Positions 1-9,050 are shown, numbered from the stretch's first letter. The stretch: DNA of 64,000 bases from Nocardioides aquaticus (GCF_018459925.1 NZ_CP075371.1:4030001-4094000), one strand, 5' to 3'. The notes: a model not told the origin generated them from the sequence alone. Numbers and translations: made by a program.

Positions 1-144
1 CGTCACCAGAGGGGTGACGTCGCTCAAACTAGGGGTGTGGTGCGACGGAAGGCAAGCACTTCGCGTGTTTCTTTTGAAATTGTTCGGATGGGTAACGCAA
101 GTTGGTGGACAAAGTCTGCAGAGTCCGGCCCCCGCGCCGGCCGG
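1..144. other. Intergenic/edge region left of the ROK regulator
   Basis: No gene is supported here. The stretch is less GC-rich than its surroundings around 75-115, which is promoter-like, and probably serves a minus-strand gene beyond the left edge. A short hairpin (CGTCACC / GGTGACG, 1-19) and a partly symmetric TTGGTGGACAA at about 103-113 are visible. The latter could be an operator for the adjacent ROK regulator, but this is only a guess. Confidence 0.3.
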
Positions 145-1377
145 TCAGCCCGCGGCGTACACCGAGCTGCTGATTAGCCGCGCAGCGCCGATCACGCCGC
201 CCTCGTCGCCGAGCTCGCTGAGCACGATCGGCAGGTTGCCGGTGGCCAGCGGCAGGGAGCGGCGGTAGGTGACGCTGCGGATCTCGGCGAGCAGGGAGTG
301 CCCGACGCCGGTGAGCCCGCCGCCGATCACGATCAGGCCGGGGTTGACGAAGGAGACCAGGCTGGCCAGCACCTGCCCGACCCGCCGGCCGCTCTCGCGG
401 ACCAGCTCGAGGGCGACCGCGTCGCCGTGGGTGGCGGCCTGGCCGACGTCGGCGGCGGTGAGCACCCCGCGCTCGGCGAGCAGCGTCGCGAGGCCCGGTG
501 AGCGCCCGGACCGGGCGGCCGTGGTGGCGTCGCGGGCCACGGCCGCTCCCCCGGCGAAGGCCTCCAGGCAGCCGGCGTTGCCACAGGCGCAGGTGGGACC
601 GGTCTCCTCGACGCGGATGTGGCCGATGTCGCCGGCGCAGCCGTCGACCCCGCGGTAGACCCGGCCGTCGACGACCAGCCCGCAGCCGATGCCCGTACCG
701 ATCTTGACGAACAGGAAGTCCCGCGAGCTGCGGGCGACCCCGGCGTGCAGCTCCCCGGCGGCGAGCACGTTCACGTCGTTGTCGAGCAGCGCCGGACAGC
801 CGAGGGCGCGACTGACGACGTCGCGCACCGGGTAGCCGTCCCAGCCCGGCATGATCGGCGGCGACACCGAGATCCCGCGGTCGAAGTCGACCGGACCCGG
901 CACGCCGATCCCGGCGCCGACGGGTCGCTCGACGCCGATCTCGGCCAGCAGCTCCCGGGCCAGGGCGACCGCGCACTCCAGGACGCCCTCGGGGCCCTCG
1001 CGCACGTCGGAGGCGCAGGAGCGCTGCGCGCGCACGGCCAGCCGGCCGTCCGTCAGCCCGACCGTCATCCCGGTGGCCCCGATCGAGATGCCGACGAAGA
1101 CGAGGTCGGGGTGCAGGTCGACGATGGTGGAGCGGCGGCCGCCGCGCGAGGCCGCAGGCCCCACCTCGTGCACCAGTCCGAGCTCGCCGAGCCGGCCGAC
1201 CTCGACCGCGATCGTGGTCCGCGAGACCTCGAGGGAGTCGGCGAGCTGGGTGCGCGAGAGCGGACCGTCGTCGCGCAGCCGCGTCAGCAGCCGCGCCTGG
1301 ATGGTGCTCTCGGCCCGGCCCGTCAGCGGGTGTCGCGGCCGCCCCTCGTCCTGCGCGTCCTGCCCGTCCTCGGTCAC
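145..1377 (-). CDS. ROK family transcriptional regulator
   Basis: A 410-aa ROK-family repressor, probably sensing a sugar or sugar phosphate. An N-terminal winged helix (about residues 20-75, containing SRTQLADSLEVSRTTI) precedes the kinase-like ASKHA fold. Within that fold GVPGPVD, LLDNDVNVLAAGE and KIGTGIGCGL mark the ligand/nucleotide site, and GHIRV plus CACGNAGCLE form the zinc signature of the family. The DNA-binding domain favours a regulator over a plain glucokinase. GTG at 1377 was chosen because it overlaps the stop of the VanZ-like gene by 4 nt (GTGA), implying coupled translation. The regulated sugar genes are not visible and may lie beyond the left edge. Confidence 0.88.
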   Translation of the reverse strand: MTEDGQDAQDEGRPRHPLTGRAESTIQARLLTRLRDDGPLSRTQLADSLEVSRTTIAVEVGRLGELGLVHEVGPAASRGGRRSTIVDLHPDLVFVGISIGATGMTVGLTDGRLAVRAQRSCASDVREGPEGVLECAVALARELLAEIGVERPVGAGIGVPGPVDFDRGISVSPPIMPGWDGYPVRDVVSRALGCPALLDNDVNVLAAGELHAGVARSSRDFLFVKIGTGIGCGLVVDGRVYRGVDGCAGDIGHIRVEETGPTCACGNAGCLEAFAGGAAVARDATTAARSGRSPGLATLLAERGVLTAADVGQAATHGDAVALELVRESGRRVGQVLASLVSFVNPGLIVIGGGLTGVGHSLLAEIRSVTYRRSLPLATGNLPIVLSELGDEGGVIGAARLISSSVYAAG

Positions 1378-1835
1378 GGCCGCGATCCTCGCACGGGCGC
1401 GTCCCGCCGGCGGCGCGCCCGACGGAGGGTCGCCGGGGCCGTCAGCACCACCCCGACCACGACGCCGATGACGGTCCCCGCGGTGTTGGTGAGCAGGTCG
1501 CGCGGGTCCGGCACCCGGCCGGGGATGGAGCGCTGGGCGGTCTCGATCGCCAGCGTCATCGCGATCCCGAGCCCGAACGCGACCCACCAGAACCGGGTGC
1601 CGACCAGCAGCAGGAAGAACAGCCCGACCGGCACGAACAGCGCCACGTTGGCCAGCGCCTCGGCGCGGTCGTAGGTCAGCCAGGACAGCTCCTCGTAGCG
1701 CTGCAGCCGGTCGACCACCCGCAGCACCAGGCCCCACTCGTCGCGCTCGGCGAGGTCGGGGGTCAGCGTCAGCCAGGCCACGAAGCCGAGGTAGGCGAAG
1801 GTGACCAGGGACAGGAACGGGTGGCGGTGGAACAC
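1374..1835 (-). CDS. VanZ-like family membrane protein
   Basis: A 153-aa integral membrane protein with four hydrophobic segments (about residues 8-25, 64-78, 83-95, 118-135) and an Arg-rich cytoplasmic tail. ANVALFVPVG and the RVPDPRDLLTNTAG stretch before the last helix are typical of the VanZ-like family. VanZ itself gives low-level teicoplanin resistance; most chromosomal actinobacterial members have no known role. The GTG start at 1835 is the only candidate before the first membrane helix. The gene is divergent from the hydrolase at 1898 and overlaps the downstream ROK regulator by 4 nt, so the two form one transcription unit. Confidence 0.8.
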   Translation of the reverse strand: MFHRHPFLSLVTFAYLGFVAWLTLTPDLAERDEWGLVLRVVDRLQRYEELSWLTYDRAEALANVALFVPVGLFFLLLVGTRFWWVAFGLGIAMTLAIETAQRSIPGRVPDPRDLLTNTAGTVIGVVVGVVLTAPATLRRARRRRDAPVRGSRP

Positions 1836-1897
1836 CCGCCCATCCTGCCGCCCCCCGGCGCTTGCGGCGGCCCGGGCCGCGGAGGAGCATCCCCGGG

Positions 1898-2785
1898 GTG
1901 ACCGCGACCACCCGCCTGCTCGCCCTCCCCGACGGCCGCGACCTCGAGGTCCTCGACGGCGGCGACCCCGACGGACGGGTGCTGGTGCTGCACGGCGGCC
2001 AGCCGTCGGCGGCCGTACGCTCCCCGCTGCTCGACGGCGCCGCGCGCGAGGCGGGCCTGCGGCTGCTGACCACGTCGAGGCCGGGGTACGGCGCCTCGTC
2101 GCCGCGCCCGGGCGCCTACCGCGTCCGCGACGACGTCGACGACGTCGAGGCGCTGCTCGACGACGTCGGGGCCGAGGAGTTCGTGACCCTGGGCTGGTCC
2201 GGCGGCGGCCCACGGGCGCTGGCCTGCGCCGCCCTGCTGCCCGACCGCTGCCGAGCGGCGACGTCGCTGGCCGGGGTGGCGCCGCACGACGCGGCCGGGC
2301 TGGACTGGTCGGCCGGGATGGCGCCCGAGAACGTGGCCGAGTTCGGCGCCGCCGAGCAGGGGCCGGAGGCGTACGAGTCCTACCTGGTCGCCGAGCTCCT
2401 GCCGGTGCTCCGGACCGGCACCGACGACCTCGCGGCCGCGCTGGGCGGACTGGTGCCCCCTGTCGACCGGCAGGCGATGGTCGACGGGATGGCGCCCTGG
2501 ATGGCCGAGACGTTCAGTCGGGCCGGCGCGCAGGGCGTGCGGGGCATGCGTGACGACGGGCTGGCGATCGTCGCGCCCTGGGGCTTCGACCTGGCCCGGA
2601 TCACGGTCCCGACCGCGGTCTGGCAGGGCACGGAGGACGCGATGGTCCCGGTTGCCCACGGCCGGTGGCTGGCCGAGCACGTCCCCGGCACCACCGCGCA
2701 CCTGCTCGACGGCGAGGGCCACCTCAGCCTGGTGACCCGGGTCGGGGAGATGCTGGCCGAGCTGAAGGAGCTGGCCGGCTGGTGA
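1898..2785 (+). CDS. Alpha/beta hydrolase
   Basis: A 295-aa alpha/beta-hydrolase-fold enzyme. LHGGQPS supplies the oxyanion hole, GWSGGGP carries the nucleophile (Ser101), GTEDAMVP is a likely acid loop and GEGHLS holds the catalytic histidine near the C-terminus. The substrate cannot be read from the sequence; esters, lactones or peroxides are possible. GTG at 1898 is preferred because a GGAGGA ribosome site lies at 1881-1886; an upstream in-frame ATG at 1862 would place that site inside the gene. The gene is divergent from the VanZ-like gene (62-nt gap) and convergent with hflX. Confidence 0.82.
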   Translation: MTATTRLLALPDGRDLEVLDGGDPDGRVLVLHGGQPSAAVRSPLLDGAAREAGLRLLTTSRPGYGASSPRPGAYRVRDDVDDVEALLDDVGAEEFVTLGWSGGGPRALACAALLPDRCRAATSLAGVAPHDAAGLDWSAGMAPENVAEFGAAEQGPEAYESYLVAELLPVLRTGTDDLAAALGGLVPPVDRQAMVDGMAPWMAETFSRAGAQGVRGMRDDGLAIVAPWGFDLARITVPTAVWQGTEDAMVPVAHGRWLAEHVPGTTAHLLDGEGHLSLVTRVGEMLAELKELAGW

Positions 2786-2803
2786 CGCCGGCCGACCCCT
2801 CGA

Positions 2804-4324
2804 CTACCCCGCGGTGGTGACCGCGTACTCCGCCAGCTCGCCGGCCAGCCCGCCGTGCGCGCGCCCACGCAGCAGGGTGCCGTCGGCGGTGTGCTCGAGC
2901 TCGTCGATCTCGCCGTTCTGGTGGATCTTGTTGAGCAGGTCGCCGCGCTCGTACGGCAGCAGGACCTCGAACGGCTCGGTCGGGTGCGGCAGCTCGGCCT
3001 CGACGGCCGCGCGGACCGCGTCGACGCCCTCCCCGGTGTGGGCGCTGACCACGACGGCGTGCGGCTCGCGCTGCAGCAGCCGGGCCAGGACCATCGGGTC
3101 GGCCAGGTCGGCCTTGTTGATGACGACCAGCTCGGGCACCTTGTCGGCGTCGATCTCGGCGAAGACCTCGCGGACCGCGGTGAGCTGGCCCTCGGGGTCG
3201 GGGTGGGAGCCGTCGACGACGTGCAGCACGAGGTCGGCGTCGGCCACCTCCTCCAGCGTCGAGCGGAAGGCCTCGACGAGCTGGTGGGGCAGGTGCCGCA
3301 CGAAGCCGACCGTGTCGCTCATCGTGTAGACGCGACCGTCGGTCGTGGTCGTCTTGCGGGTGGTCGGGTCCAGGGTCGCGAACAGCGCGTCCTCGACCAG
3401 GACCCCGGCGTCGGTGAGCCGGTTCAGCAGCGACGACTTGCCGGCGTTGGTGTAGCCGGCGATGACCACGGCCGGCACCTGCCGGTCGCTGCGCTGGGAA
3501 CGCTTGGTGTCGCGGGTGCCGCGCATGTCGGCGAGCTCGCGGCGCAGCTTGGCGATCTTGGTGTTGATCCGACGCCGGTCGGTCTCGATCTTGGTCTCAC
3601 CGGGACCACGGCTGCCGATCCCCGCACCGGCGGCGACGCGGCCACCGGCCTGGCGGGACAGGTTGCCACCCCAGCCGCGCAGGCGCTGCTTCATGTAGCT
3701 CAGCTGCGCCAGCTCGACCTGGGCCTTGCCCTCGCGGCTCTTGGCGTGCTGGCTGAAGATGTCGAGGATCAGCGCGGTCCGGTCGACGACCTTGACCTTG
3801 AGCTTGTCCTCCAGGTTGCGCAGCTGGCTGGGCGCCAGGTCGCCGTCGCACACCACGGTGTCCGCCCCGGTCGCCAGGACGATCTCGGCCAGGCCCTCGA
3901 CCTTGCCGCGCCCGATGTAGGTCGCGGGGTCGGGGTTCTGCCGGCGCTGGTAGATCGCCTCGAGCACCTCGGAGCCGGCCGTCTCGGCCAGCAGCGCGAG
4001 CTCGGCCATTGAGTTCTCGGCGTCCTCGACACGTCCCCCGGTCCACACCCCGACCAGCACGACGCGCTCCAGGCGCAGCTGGCGGTACTCGACCTCGGAG
4101 ATGTCCTCGAGCTCGGTGCGCAGGCTGGCGACCCGGCGCAGCTCGTGGCGCTCGACCAGGTCGAGGTCCCCGGTGGAGTACCCGGGCCTGCTCCGGTCCG
4201 CCTTCGGGACGGCGGGAGCATCGGTGTCGTCGGCGTACCCCGACTCGAAGTCCCCGTCCTGGTCGTCCCAGGTCGTGGTGGCGTCGAGCTCGGCGTCGAG
4301 GGTGAAGTCGTGAGCGTGGGTCAT
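2804..4324 (-). CDS. hflX: GTPase HflX
   Basis: Ribosome-associated GTPase of 506 aa that splits or rescues stalled and stressed 70S ribosomes. After an acidic variable N-terminus of about 75 residues comes the HflX N-domain (RVVLVGVWTG, ATYIGRGKVEGL), a helical linker with GGRVAAGAGIGSRGPGETK, then the G domain: G1 GYTNAGKSS, G3 DTVGF, G4 NKAD, and a short C-domain. ATG at 4324 follows a GGAGG (reverse complement of 4328-4332). In mycobacteria hflX, dapF, miaA and miaB lie in one neighbourhood; here the same genes occur in the same relative order but with about 7 kb of other genes between hflX and dapF. Confidence 0.97.
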   Translation of the reverse strand: MTHAHDFTLDAELDATTTWDDQDGDFESGYADDTDAPAVPKADRSRPGYSTGDLDLVERHELRRVASLRTELEDISEVEYRQLRLERVVLVGVWTGGRVEDAENSMAELALLAETAGSEVLEAIYQRRQNPDPATYIGRGKVEGLAEIVLATGADTVVCDGDLAPSQLRNLEDKLKVKVVDRTALILDIFSQHAKSREGKAQVELAQLSYMKQRLRGWGGNLSRQAGGRVAAGAGIGSRGPGETKIETDRRRINTKIAKLRRELADMRGTRDTKRSQRSDRQVPAVVIAGYTNAGKSSLLNRLTDAGVLVEDALFATLDPTTRKTTTTDGRVYTMSDTVGFVRHLPHQLVEAFRSTLEEVADADLVLHVVDGSHPDPEGQLTAVREVFAEIDADKVPELVVINKADLADPMVLARLLQREPHAVVVSAHTGEGVDAVRAAVEAELPHPTEPFEVLLPYERGDLLNKIHQNGEIDELEHTADGTLLRGRAHGGLAGELAEYAVTTAG

Positions 4325-4464
4325 ATACCTCCAGGTTAGTTCTCACAGAACGCAGGGACCAGCGGGTTTACTCCCGCGCGGCTTCAACCCCCGGGCCCCG
4401 CCGTGCGTTCGGATGGGTGTGACCACGCAGCGGACGACCCGGACCCCGGAGGCGGTGGTGAGCC

Positions 4465-4989
4465 GTGAGGGAGCAGGGACGTGAGTCCTTCGAGCAGTGG
4501 GCCCGCACCCGCCAGCAGGCGCTGGTGCGCACGGCGTACCTCGTCACCGGCGACTTCCACCGCGCCGAGGACCTCGTGCAGGAGGCCCTCGTCACCGTGG
4601 CGACACGGTGGGACGTCCTGCGCGACGGCAACCCGGACGCCTGGGTCCGCACGGTCGTCTACCGCGGCAACGTCTCGTGGTGGCGCAAGCACCGCCGCGA
4701 GGTGACCCGGGCCGAGACGCCGGAGCGCCCGGGGACCGGCGGCGCCCGTACGCCGGACGCGCAGGCCTCGGCCATGGTCCGCGGCGGGCTCGCCGAGGCG
4801 CTCCTGCTGCTGACGCAGAAGCAGCGTGCAGTGCTGCTGCTGCGCTTCGCGGAGGACCTGTCGGTGGCCGAGGCCGCCGACGTGCTCGGCGTCAGCACCG
4901 GCACCGTGAAGAAGCAGACCTCGGTCGCGCTGGCGCGACTGCGCGAGGTCGCCCCCGAGCTGCGCGACCTGCTGGAGGAGGTTCGATGA
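4465..4989 (+). CDS. SigE-type ECF RNA polymerase sigma factor
   Basis: A 174-aa extracytoplasmic-function sigma factor of the small SigE-like type common in actinomycetes. The region-2 helix is recognisable (TAYLVTGDFHRAEDLVQEAL, with the DLVQEA core-binding motif), followed by a linker and region 4 (LTQKQRAVLLLRFAEDLSVA, then EAADVLGVSTGTVKKQTS as the -35-binding helix-turn-helix). GTG at 4465 is the first start after an in-frame stop at 4459. Its stop overlaps the ATG of the next gene (ATGA at 4986-4989), a translational coupling typical of a sigma factor and a membrane partner that controls it. The target promoters are unknown. Confidence 0.93.
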   Translation: MREQGRESFEQWARTRQQALVRTAYLVTGDFHRAEDLVQEALVTVATRWDVLRDGNPDAWVRTVVYRGNVSWWRKHRREVTRAETPERPGTGGARTPDAQASAMVRGGLAEALLLLTQKQRAVLLLRFAEDLSVAEAADVLGVSTGTVKKQTSVALARLREVAPELRDLLEEVR

Positions 4990-6194
4990 ACGAGCGACTG
5001 GACCTGACCGCCCTGCGCGACGGGGTCGACCTGCCGCCGACGCAGGTCGCCGAGGGCGCCTGGGAGCGCGGGCGACGACGGGTACGCCGCCGCCGGGCCG
5101 CCGGCGCGGTCGGCGTGGCCGCCCTCGTGGTGGCCGTGGCGGTGGTGCCGACGCTGGTCGGGCCGTCGGGGGACGGGTCCCTCCAACCGGCCGGGACGCT
5201 CGCGCGGACCGACGTGGTCGTGGTCGACGTGCCTCTCGACGCCGGCCTGGTGGACGACGACCTGATCACCGACCTCGACCGCGTCGTCGAGGAGGCGACC
5301 GTGCTCGAGCCCGGCACCGTGGCGCTCGCGGACGAGCCGGTCGACCGGGCCCTGCTCGCGGTGCAGGTGGGCCGGGGCGTCTCGGTGCTCGCCGCCGACG
5401 GCGACTACCGGTCGGTCGAGGCGCCGGGCGCCGGCCTGCAGCCGTCGTCGCTGGACCCGACCGGGGAGCGGCTCGTGCTGACCGAGCCGGACGCCGTGGT
5501 CGTGACCGACCTCGCGACCGCGACCACCTCGCGGGTGGAGCTGCCCGCGGTCGGGATGGTCGGGGTCGACGTGGTGCTCGGCGGGTGGGCCGACGAGACC
5601 TCCCTCCTGGTGGGCGACGGCGGTCGGTCGTGGATGGTCGACGTGACCACGGGGTCGGTCACCGAGAGCGCCCTGCCCGGGGAGACGACCTTCGGGCCCT
5701 CGGGCCCGGTCCAGTGGGTCGACGACGTCGTGGCCACCGAGGAGCGCCGTCTCGACGTCGGGATCGGTGTCCTGGGCGGGTACGGCCCGGTCGCCGGCCG
5801 GACCTGGGTGGCCAGCTCGGCCGTCGTCGCGGCTCACCTGGCCCGGGGCGGACCGACCCCGGGGACGGCGGCTGAGCGGCGCCGCGACGGGCTGGCCTTC
5901 GGCGTGGCCGTCGTGGACGTCCGGACCGGTGAGCCGCGGTCGTTCCTCCCGGCCTCCTACGAGGGCGGCGCCGACCCGAGCCGGGACGGCGGCCTCGACC
6001 TGGTCGATCCGATCGCGCGCGAGGACGACGTGGTCCTCCTCAGCGCCGACTACCGCGGCACCCCCGTCGTGCTGCGCTGGGACTGGCGGGCGGGCACCGT
6101 CACCGGGGTCGTCCGCCTGCTGACGCCCCGGCCCGCGACCGCGTTCTCGTGGGGGGCCGGCTGGGACGAGGCCTCGGGCACGATGACCCCGTGA
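4986..6194 (+). CDS. Single-pass membrane protein, putative anti-sigma partner
   Basis: A 402-aa protein with a cytoplasmic N-terminus of about 45 residues (acidic, then RGRRRVRRRR), one membrane helix (about residues 41-58) and a large external domain rich in short beta-strand-like repeats with LDPTGERLVLT, resembling a WD40/propeller-like sensor. No zinc-binding anti-sigma motif (HxxxCxxC) is present. The ATGA overlap with the sigma factor and the one-helix topology suggest it holds or signals to that sigma factor, but this is inferred from position only. The end overlaps the next gene by 4 nt (GTGA). Confidence 0.7.
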   Translation: MNERLDLTALRDGVDLPPTQVAEGAWERGRRRVRRRRAAGAVGVAALVVAVAVVPTLVGPSGDGSLQPAGTLARTDVVVVDVPLDAGLVDDDLITDLDRVVEEATVLEPGTVALADEPVDRALLAVQVGRGVSVLAADGDYRSVEAPGAGLQPSSLDPTGERLVLTEPDAVVVTDLATATTSRVELPAVGMVGVDVVLGGWADETSLLVGDGGRSWMVDVTTGSVTESALPGETTFGPSGPVQWVDDVVATEERRLDVGIGVLGGYGPVAGRTWVASSAVVAAHLARGGPTPGTAAERRRDGLAFGVAVVDVRTGEPRSFLPASYEGGADPSRDGGLDLVDPIAREDDVVLLSADYRGTPVVLRWDWRAGTVTGVVRLLTPRPATAFSWGAGWDEASGTMTP

Positions 6195-6865
6195 CCGCAC
6201 CCCCCGTCGTACGCCTCTCCCCCGACGGCAGCGAGCTCGAGAACCTGCTGCCGCCCGCGGTGCGCCTGCTCGGCGTCAGCGGGTCGCCCGGCGCCGGCAA
6301 GTCGACCCTCGCCGCGGCGCTGGCGACGCGGCTCGGTGGGCGGGTGGTGCCGATGGACGGGTTCCACTACGCCGACGTCGAGCTGCGCCGCCGCGGCCTG
6401 CTGGCGCGCAAGGGGGCGCCGGAGACCTTCGACGCCGAGGGGTACGCCGCCCTGCTCGGCCGCGTCCGGGCGCGTCGGGCCGGCGAGGCGCCGGTGGTCG
6501 CGCCGTCCTTCGAGCGCGACCTCGAGCAGCCGCTCGCCGGGGCGGTCGCGGTGCCGGACGAGGCGCGCCAGGAGACCGGGATGGTGGTCACCGAGGGCAA
6601 CTACCTGCTGCTCGACGAGCCCCGCTGGGCCGCCGTACGGACCGGGCTCGACGCGGTCTGGCACGTGGTCGTGGACGAGCCGCTGCGGCGGGCGAGGCTG
6701 CTGGCGCGGCACGAGGCGTACGGGAAGTCGGCGGCCGACGCGGCGGCCTGGGTGGCCGCGGTCGACGACCCCAACGCCGCCCTCGTCGAGGCGGTACGCG
6801 ACCGGGCGGACCTGGTCCTCGACCTGACCGCGTGGAGTCCCGCCGGCAGGAGCGGTCTCTCCTGA
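6191..6865 (+). CDS. P-loop nucleoside/sugar kinase-like protein
   Basis: A 224-aa P-loop kinase of the phosphoribulokinase/uridine kinase/pantothenate kinase group, related to the YggC/FrcK-like family. The Walker A GSPGAGKST starts near residue 37; the PMDGFHYADVELRRRG segment is a substrate-binding lid typical of the family; VVTEGNYLLLDE is the Walker B-like acidic strand; RARLLARHEAYGKS provides lid arginines. The true substrate (nucleoside, fructose or pantothenate-like) is not decided by sequence. GTG at 6191 overlaps the preceding stop by 4 nt, so it is expressed with the sigma factor operon. Confidence 0.8.
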   Translation: MTAPPVVRLSPDGSELENLLPPAVRLLGVSGSPGAGKSTLAAALATRLGGRVVPMDGFHYADVELRRRGLLARKGAPETFDAEGYAALLGRVRARRAGEAPVVAPSFERDLEQPLAGAVAVPDEARQETGMVVTEGNYLLLDEPRWAAVRTGLDAVWHVVVDEPLRRARLLARHEAYGKSAADAAAWVAAVDDPNAALVEAVRDRADLVLDLTAWSPAGRSGLS

Positions 6866-6950
6866 ACCGCCCCGGCCGGGACGAAGGACCCGTTAGGGTC
6901 GCCAGCGCCTGGACCGTCCGGGTGCCGCACCGCCCCGGAGGGACCGCGCC

Positions 6951-7394
6951 GTGACCGTCCTCCTCGTGCTCGGCGGCCTCGGCCTCGCGCTGATCCTCCT
7001 CTCGCTGGTCCTCGGCGACGTGCTCGACGGCGCCCTCGACGCCCTGGCCGGCGACGTGTTCTCGACCGCCGTGATCGGCGCGTTCGTGTCCGCCTTCGGC
7101 TTCGGCGGCGCGATCGCCGAGGGCGTCGGGCTGCCGCTGCCGCTCAGCCTGGGCGTGGGCGCCGGCGCCGGCGTGCTCTTCGGCTGGATCGCGGTCTGGC
7201 TGACCCGGCTGGTCAAGGACGGCGGCAGCGACGGCACCCCGACCGCCGACGACCTGGTCGGGCGCGACGGCACCGTGACCAGCGCGATCCCCGCCGACGG
7301 CTTCGGCTCGGTGCGCGTCCTGCTCGGCGGCCACGTGGTGCGGGTCAACGCCCGCGCCGCGGCCCCCTCGAGGCCGGCACCGCGGTGCACGTGA
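6951..7394 (+). CDS. NfeD-like membrane protein (C-terminus frameshifted)
   Basis: The open frame gives 147 aa: two to three membrane helices (about residues 2-22, 38-60, 65-85) then the beginning of the NfeD C-terminal OB fold (DLVGRDGTVTSAIPADGFGS). The fold should continue but the frame ends in a non-homologous PSRPAPRCT tail. Adding one C to the C5 run at 7363-7367 restores a continuous OB-fold ending (LEAGTAVHVTSILSPTAVTV) up to a TGA at 7478-7480, giving 176 aa. NfeD proteins pair with flotillin/SPFH proteins in membrane microdomains, and the SPFH gene follows directly, so a working full-length protein is expected. Confidence 0.85.
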   Translation: MTVLLVLGGLGLALILLSLVLGDVLDGALDALAGDVFSTAVIGAFVSAFGFGGAIAEGVGLPLPLSLGVGAGAGVLFGWIAVWLTRLVKDGGSDGTPTADDLVGRDGTVTSAIPADGFGSVRVLLGGHVVRVNARAAAPSRPAPRCT

Positions 7395-7503
7395 CCTCGA
7401 TCCTGTCCCCCACCGCCGTCACGGTGGCCCCCACCTGGGGCGACCTGCCTGCCCCCGACGCCCCCCGACCCCTGGACTGAACCCCGTGAACCTTGGAGAC
7501 CCC

Positions 7504-9024
7504 GTGCTCATCGCCGTAGGCGGCCTCGTCGTCCTGCTCGTCCTGCTCGTCCTGCTGGTCACCAGCCGCTACAAGGTGGCCGGGCCGAACCAGGCGTACA
7601 TCGTCACCGGCCGCAAGGGCAAGGCCGTGCTCAACCCAGAGACCGGGGCGCTGACCACCGACCTGTCGGGGCAGAAGGTGATCCTCGGCGGCGGCACGTT
7701 CGTCATCCCGTTCGTGCAGAAGCTGGCCACGCTGGACCTCTCCAGCCGCCGGATCTCGGTGCAGATCCGCGGCGCGGTGTCCGGGCAGGGCATCAAGCTC
7801 AACGTCGAGGGCGTCGCGATCGTCAAGGTCGGCGGCAACGCCGACCAGATCCGGCTGGCCGCCCAGCGGTTCCTCTCGCAGCAGGCCGAGGTCGAGGCCT
7901 TCACCCAGGAGGTCCTCGCCGGTGCGCTCCGCTCGATCGTCGGCGGGCTGACCGTCGAGCAGATCATCCGCGATCGCGCGGCCTTCGCCCAGCGCGTGGC
8001 CGACGAGTCCGAGAACTCGCTGACCGGCCAGGGCCTGATCCTGGACACCTTCCAGATCCAGGACGTCACCGACGACGGCTCCTACCTCGCCGACCTCGGT
8101 CGCCCCGAGGCCGCCCGGATCGGGCAGACCGCCTCCATCGCCGAGGCGAACGCCCGGCAGGCCGCCGAGCAGGCCCGGATCGTGGCCGAGGAGCAGATCG
8201 CGGTCTCCCAGCGGGCGCTGGCGCTGAAGCAGGCCGAGATCAAGGCCGAGACCGACGCGGCCTCCGCCCAGGCCGCCGCCGCCGGGCCGCTGGCCCAGGC
8301 CGACCGCGACCAGGCGATCCTCACCGAGCAGGAGAAGGTCGCCGTGCGCCAGGCCGCGCTGACCGAGCGCAAGCTGGAGACCGAGGTCCGCAAGCCCGCC
8401 GACGCCGACCGCTACCGCGTCGAGCAGGACGCCGAGGCCAAGCGCTCCGCCGAGATCGCCGCCGCCGACGCCCGCAAGGCCTCCACCATCGCCGCGGCCG
8501 AGGCCAAGGCTCAGGAGGCGCGGCTCTCCGGTGAGGCCGAGAAGGCCCGTCGTGCCGCCCTGGCCGAGGCCGAGGCCATCGAGGGCGCCAAGCGCGGTGA
8601 GGCCGAGAAGGCCCGGCGTACGGCGGAGGCCGACGCGACCCGCGCCGAGGGCGAGGCCCAGGCGGCCTCCACGCTGGCCGTCGGCCAGGCCGAGGCCGAG
8701 GCCATGGACAAGCGCGCCGAGGCGTTCGCGAACTACAACGACGCGGCCGTGCTGCAGATGCTGATCGAGGTCCTCCCGCAGATCGCCCGCGAGGTCGCGG
8801 CGCCGATCTCGGCCATCGACCAGCTCACGATCGTCTCCACCGACGGCGCCGGCGCCCTGCCCAAGCAGGTCACCAGCAACGTGGTCGAGACGCTGAACAT
8901 GCTCAAGACCTCGACCGGGCTCGACCTCGAGGCGCTGATCGCCAAGTCGGTCGGCCAGGCCGCCGAGGGCGTCGGCCTCCAGGTCGCGCCGGCCACGCCC
9001 GCGGCGCCGCGCGGCGACGCCTGA
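7504..9024 (+). CDS. Flotillin-like SPFH/Band 7 protein
   Basis: A 506-aa flotillin homologue that organises membrane microdomains. One N-terminal membrane anchor (LVVLLVLLVLLVTS) is followed by the SPFH domain (about residues 30-200, starting YKVAGPNQAYIVTGRKGK) and a very long Ala/Glu-rich coiled coil (about 205-410, with repeated AEAEAK/AEKARR units), then a short C-terminal region (LPQIAREVAAPISAIDQLTI) typical of flotillins. GTG at 7504 is preferred because GGAG sits at 7495-7498; a GTG at 7486 lacks a ribosome site. It lies 23 nt after the repaired end of the NfeD-like gene, the usual NfeD-SPFH pairing. Confidence 0.93.
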   Translation: MLIAVGGLVVLLVLLVLLVTSRYKVAGPNQAYIVTGRKGKAVLNPETGALTTDLSGQKVILGGGTFVIPFVQKLATLDLSSRRISVQIRGAVSGQGIKLNVEGVAIVKVGGNADQIRLAAQRFLSQQAEVEAFTQEVLAGALRSIVGGLTVEQIIRDRAAFAQRVADESENSLTGQGLILDTFQIQDVTDDGSYLADLGRPEAARIGQTASIAEANARQAAEQARIVAEEQIAVSQRALALKQAEIKAETDAASAQAAAAGPLAQADRDQAILTEQEKVAVRQAALTERKLETEVRKPADADRYRVEQDAEAKRSAEIAAADARKASTIAAAEAKAQEARLSGEAEKARRAALAEAEAIEGAKRGEAEKARRTAEADATRAEGEAQAASTLAVGQAEAEAMDKRAEAFANYNDAAVLQMLIEVLPQIAREVAAPISAIDQLTIVSTDGAGALPKQVTSNVVETLNMLKTSTGLDLEALIAKSVGQAAEGVGLQVAPATPAAPRGDA

Positions 9025-9033
9025 GGGCCCGAC

Positions 9034-9050
9034 CCGGGGACTATCCCCGG
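9034..9050. terminator. Small hairpin between convergent genes
   Basis: CCGGGGA / TCCCCGG arms of 7 nt around a 3-nt loop lie between the ends of the flotillin and AraC genes; the loop is the AraC stop codon. It could end transcription from both sides, although no U-tract follows. Confidence 0.4.
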
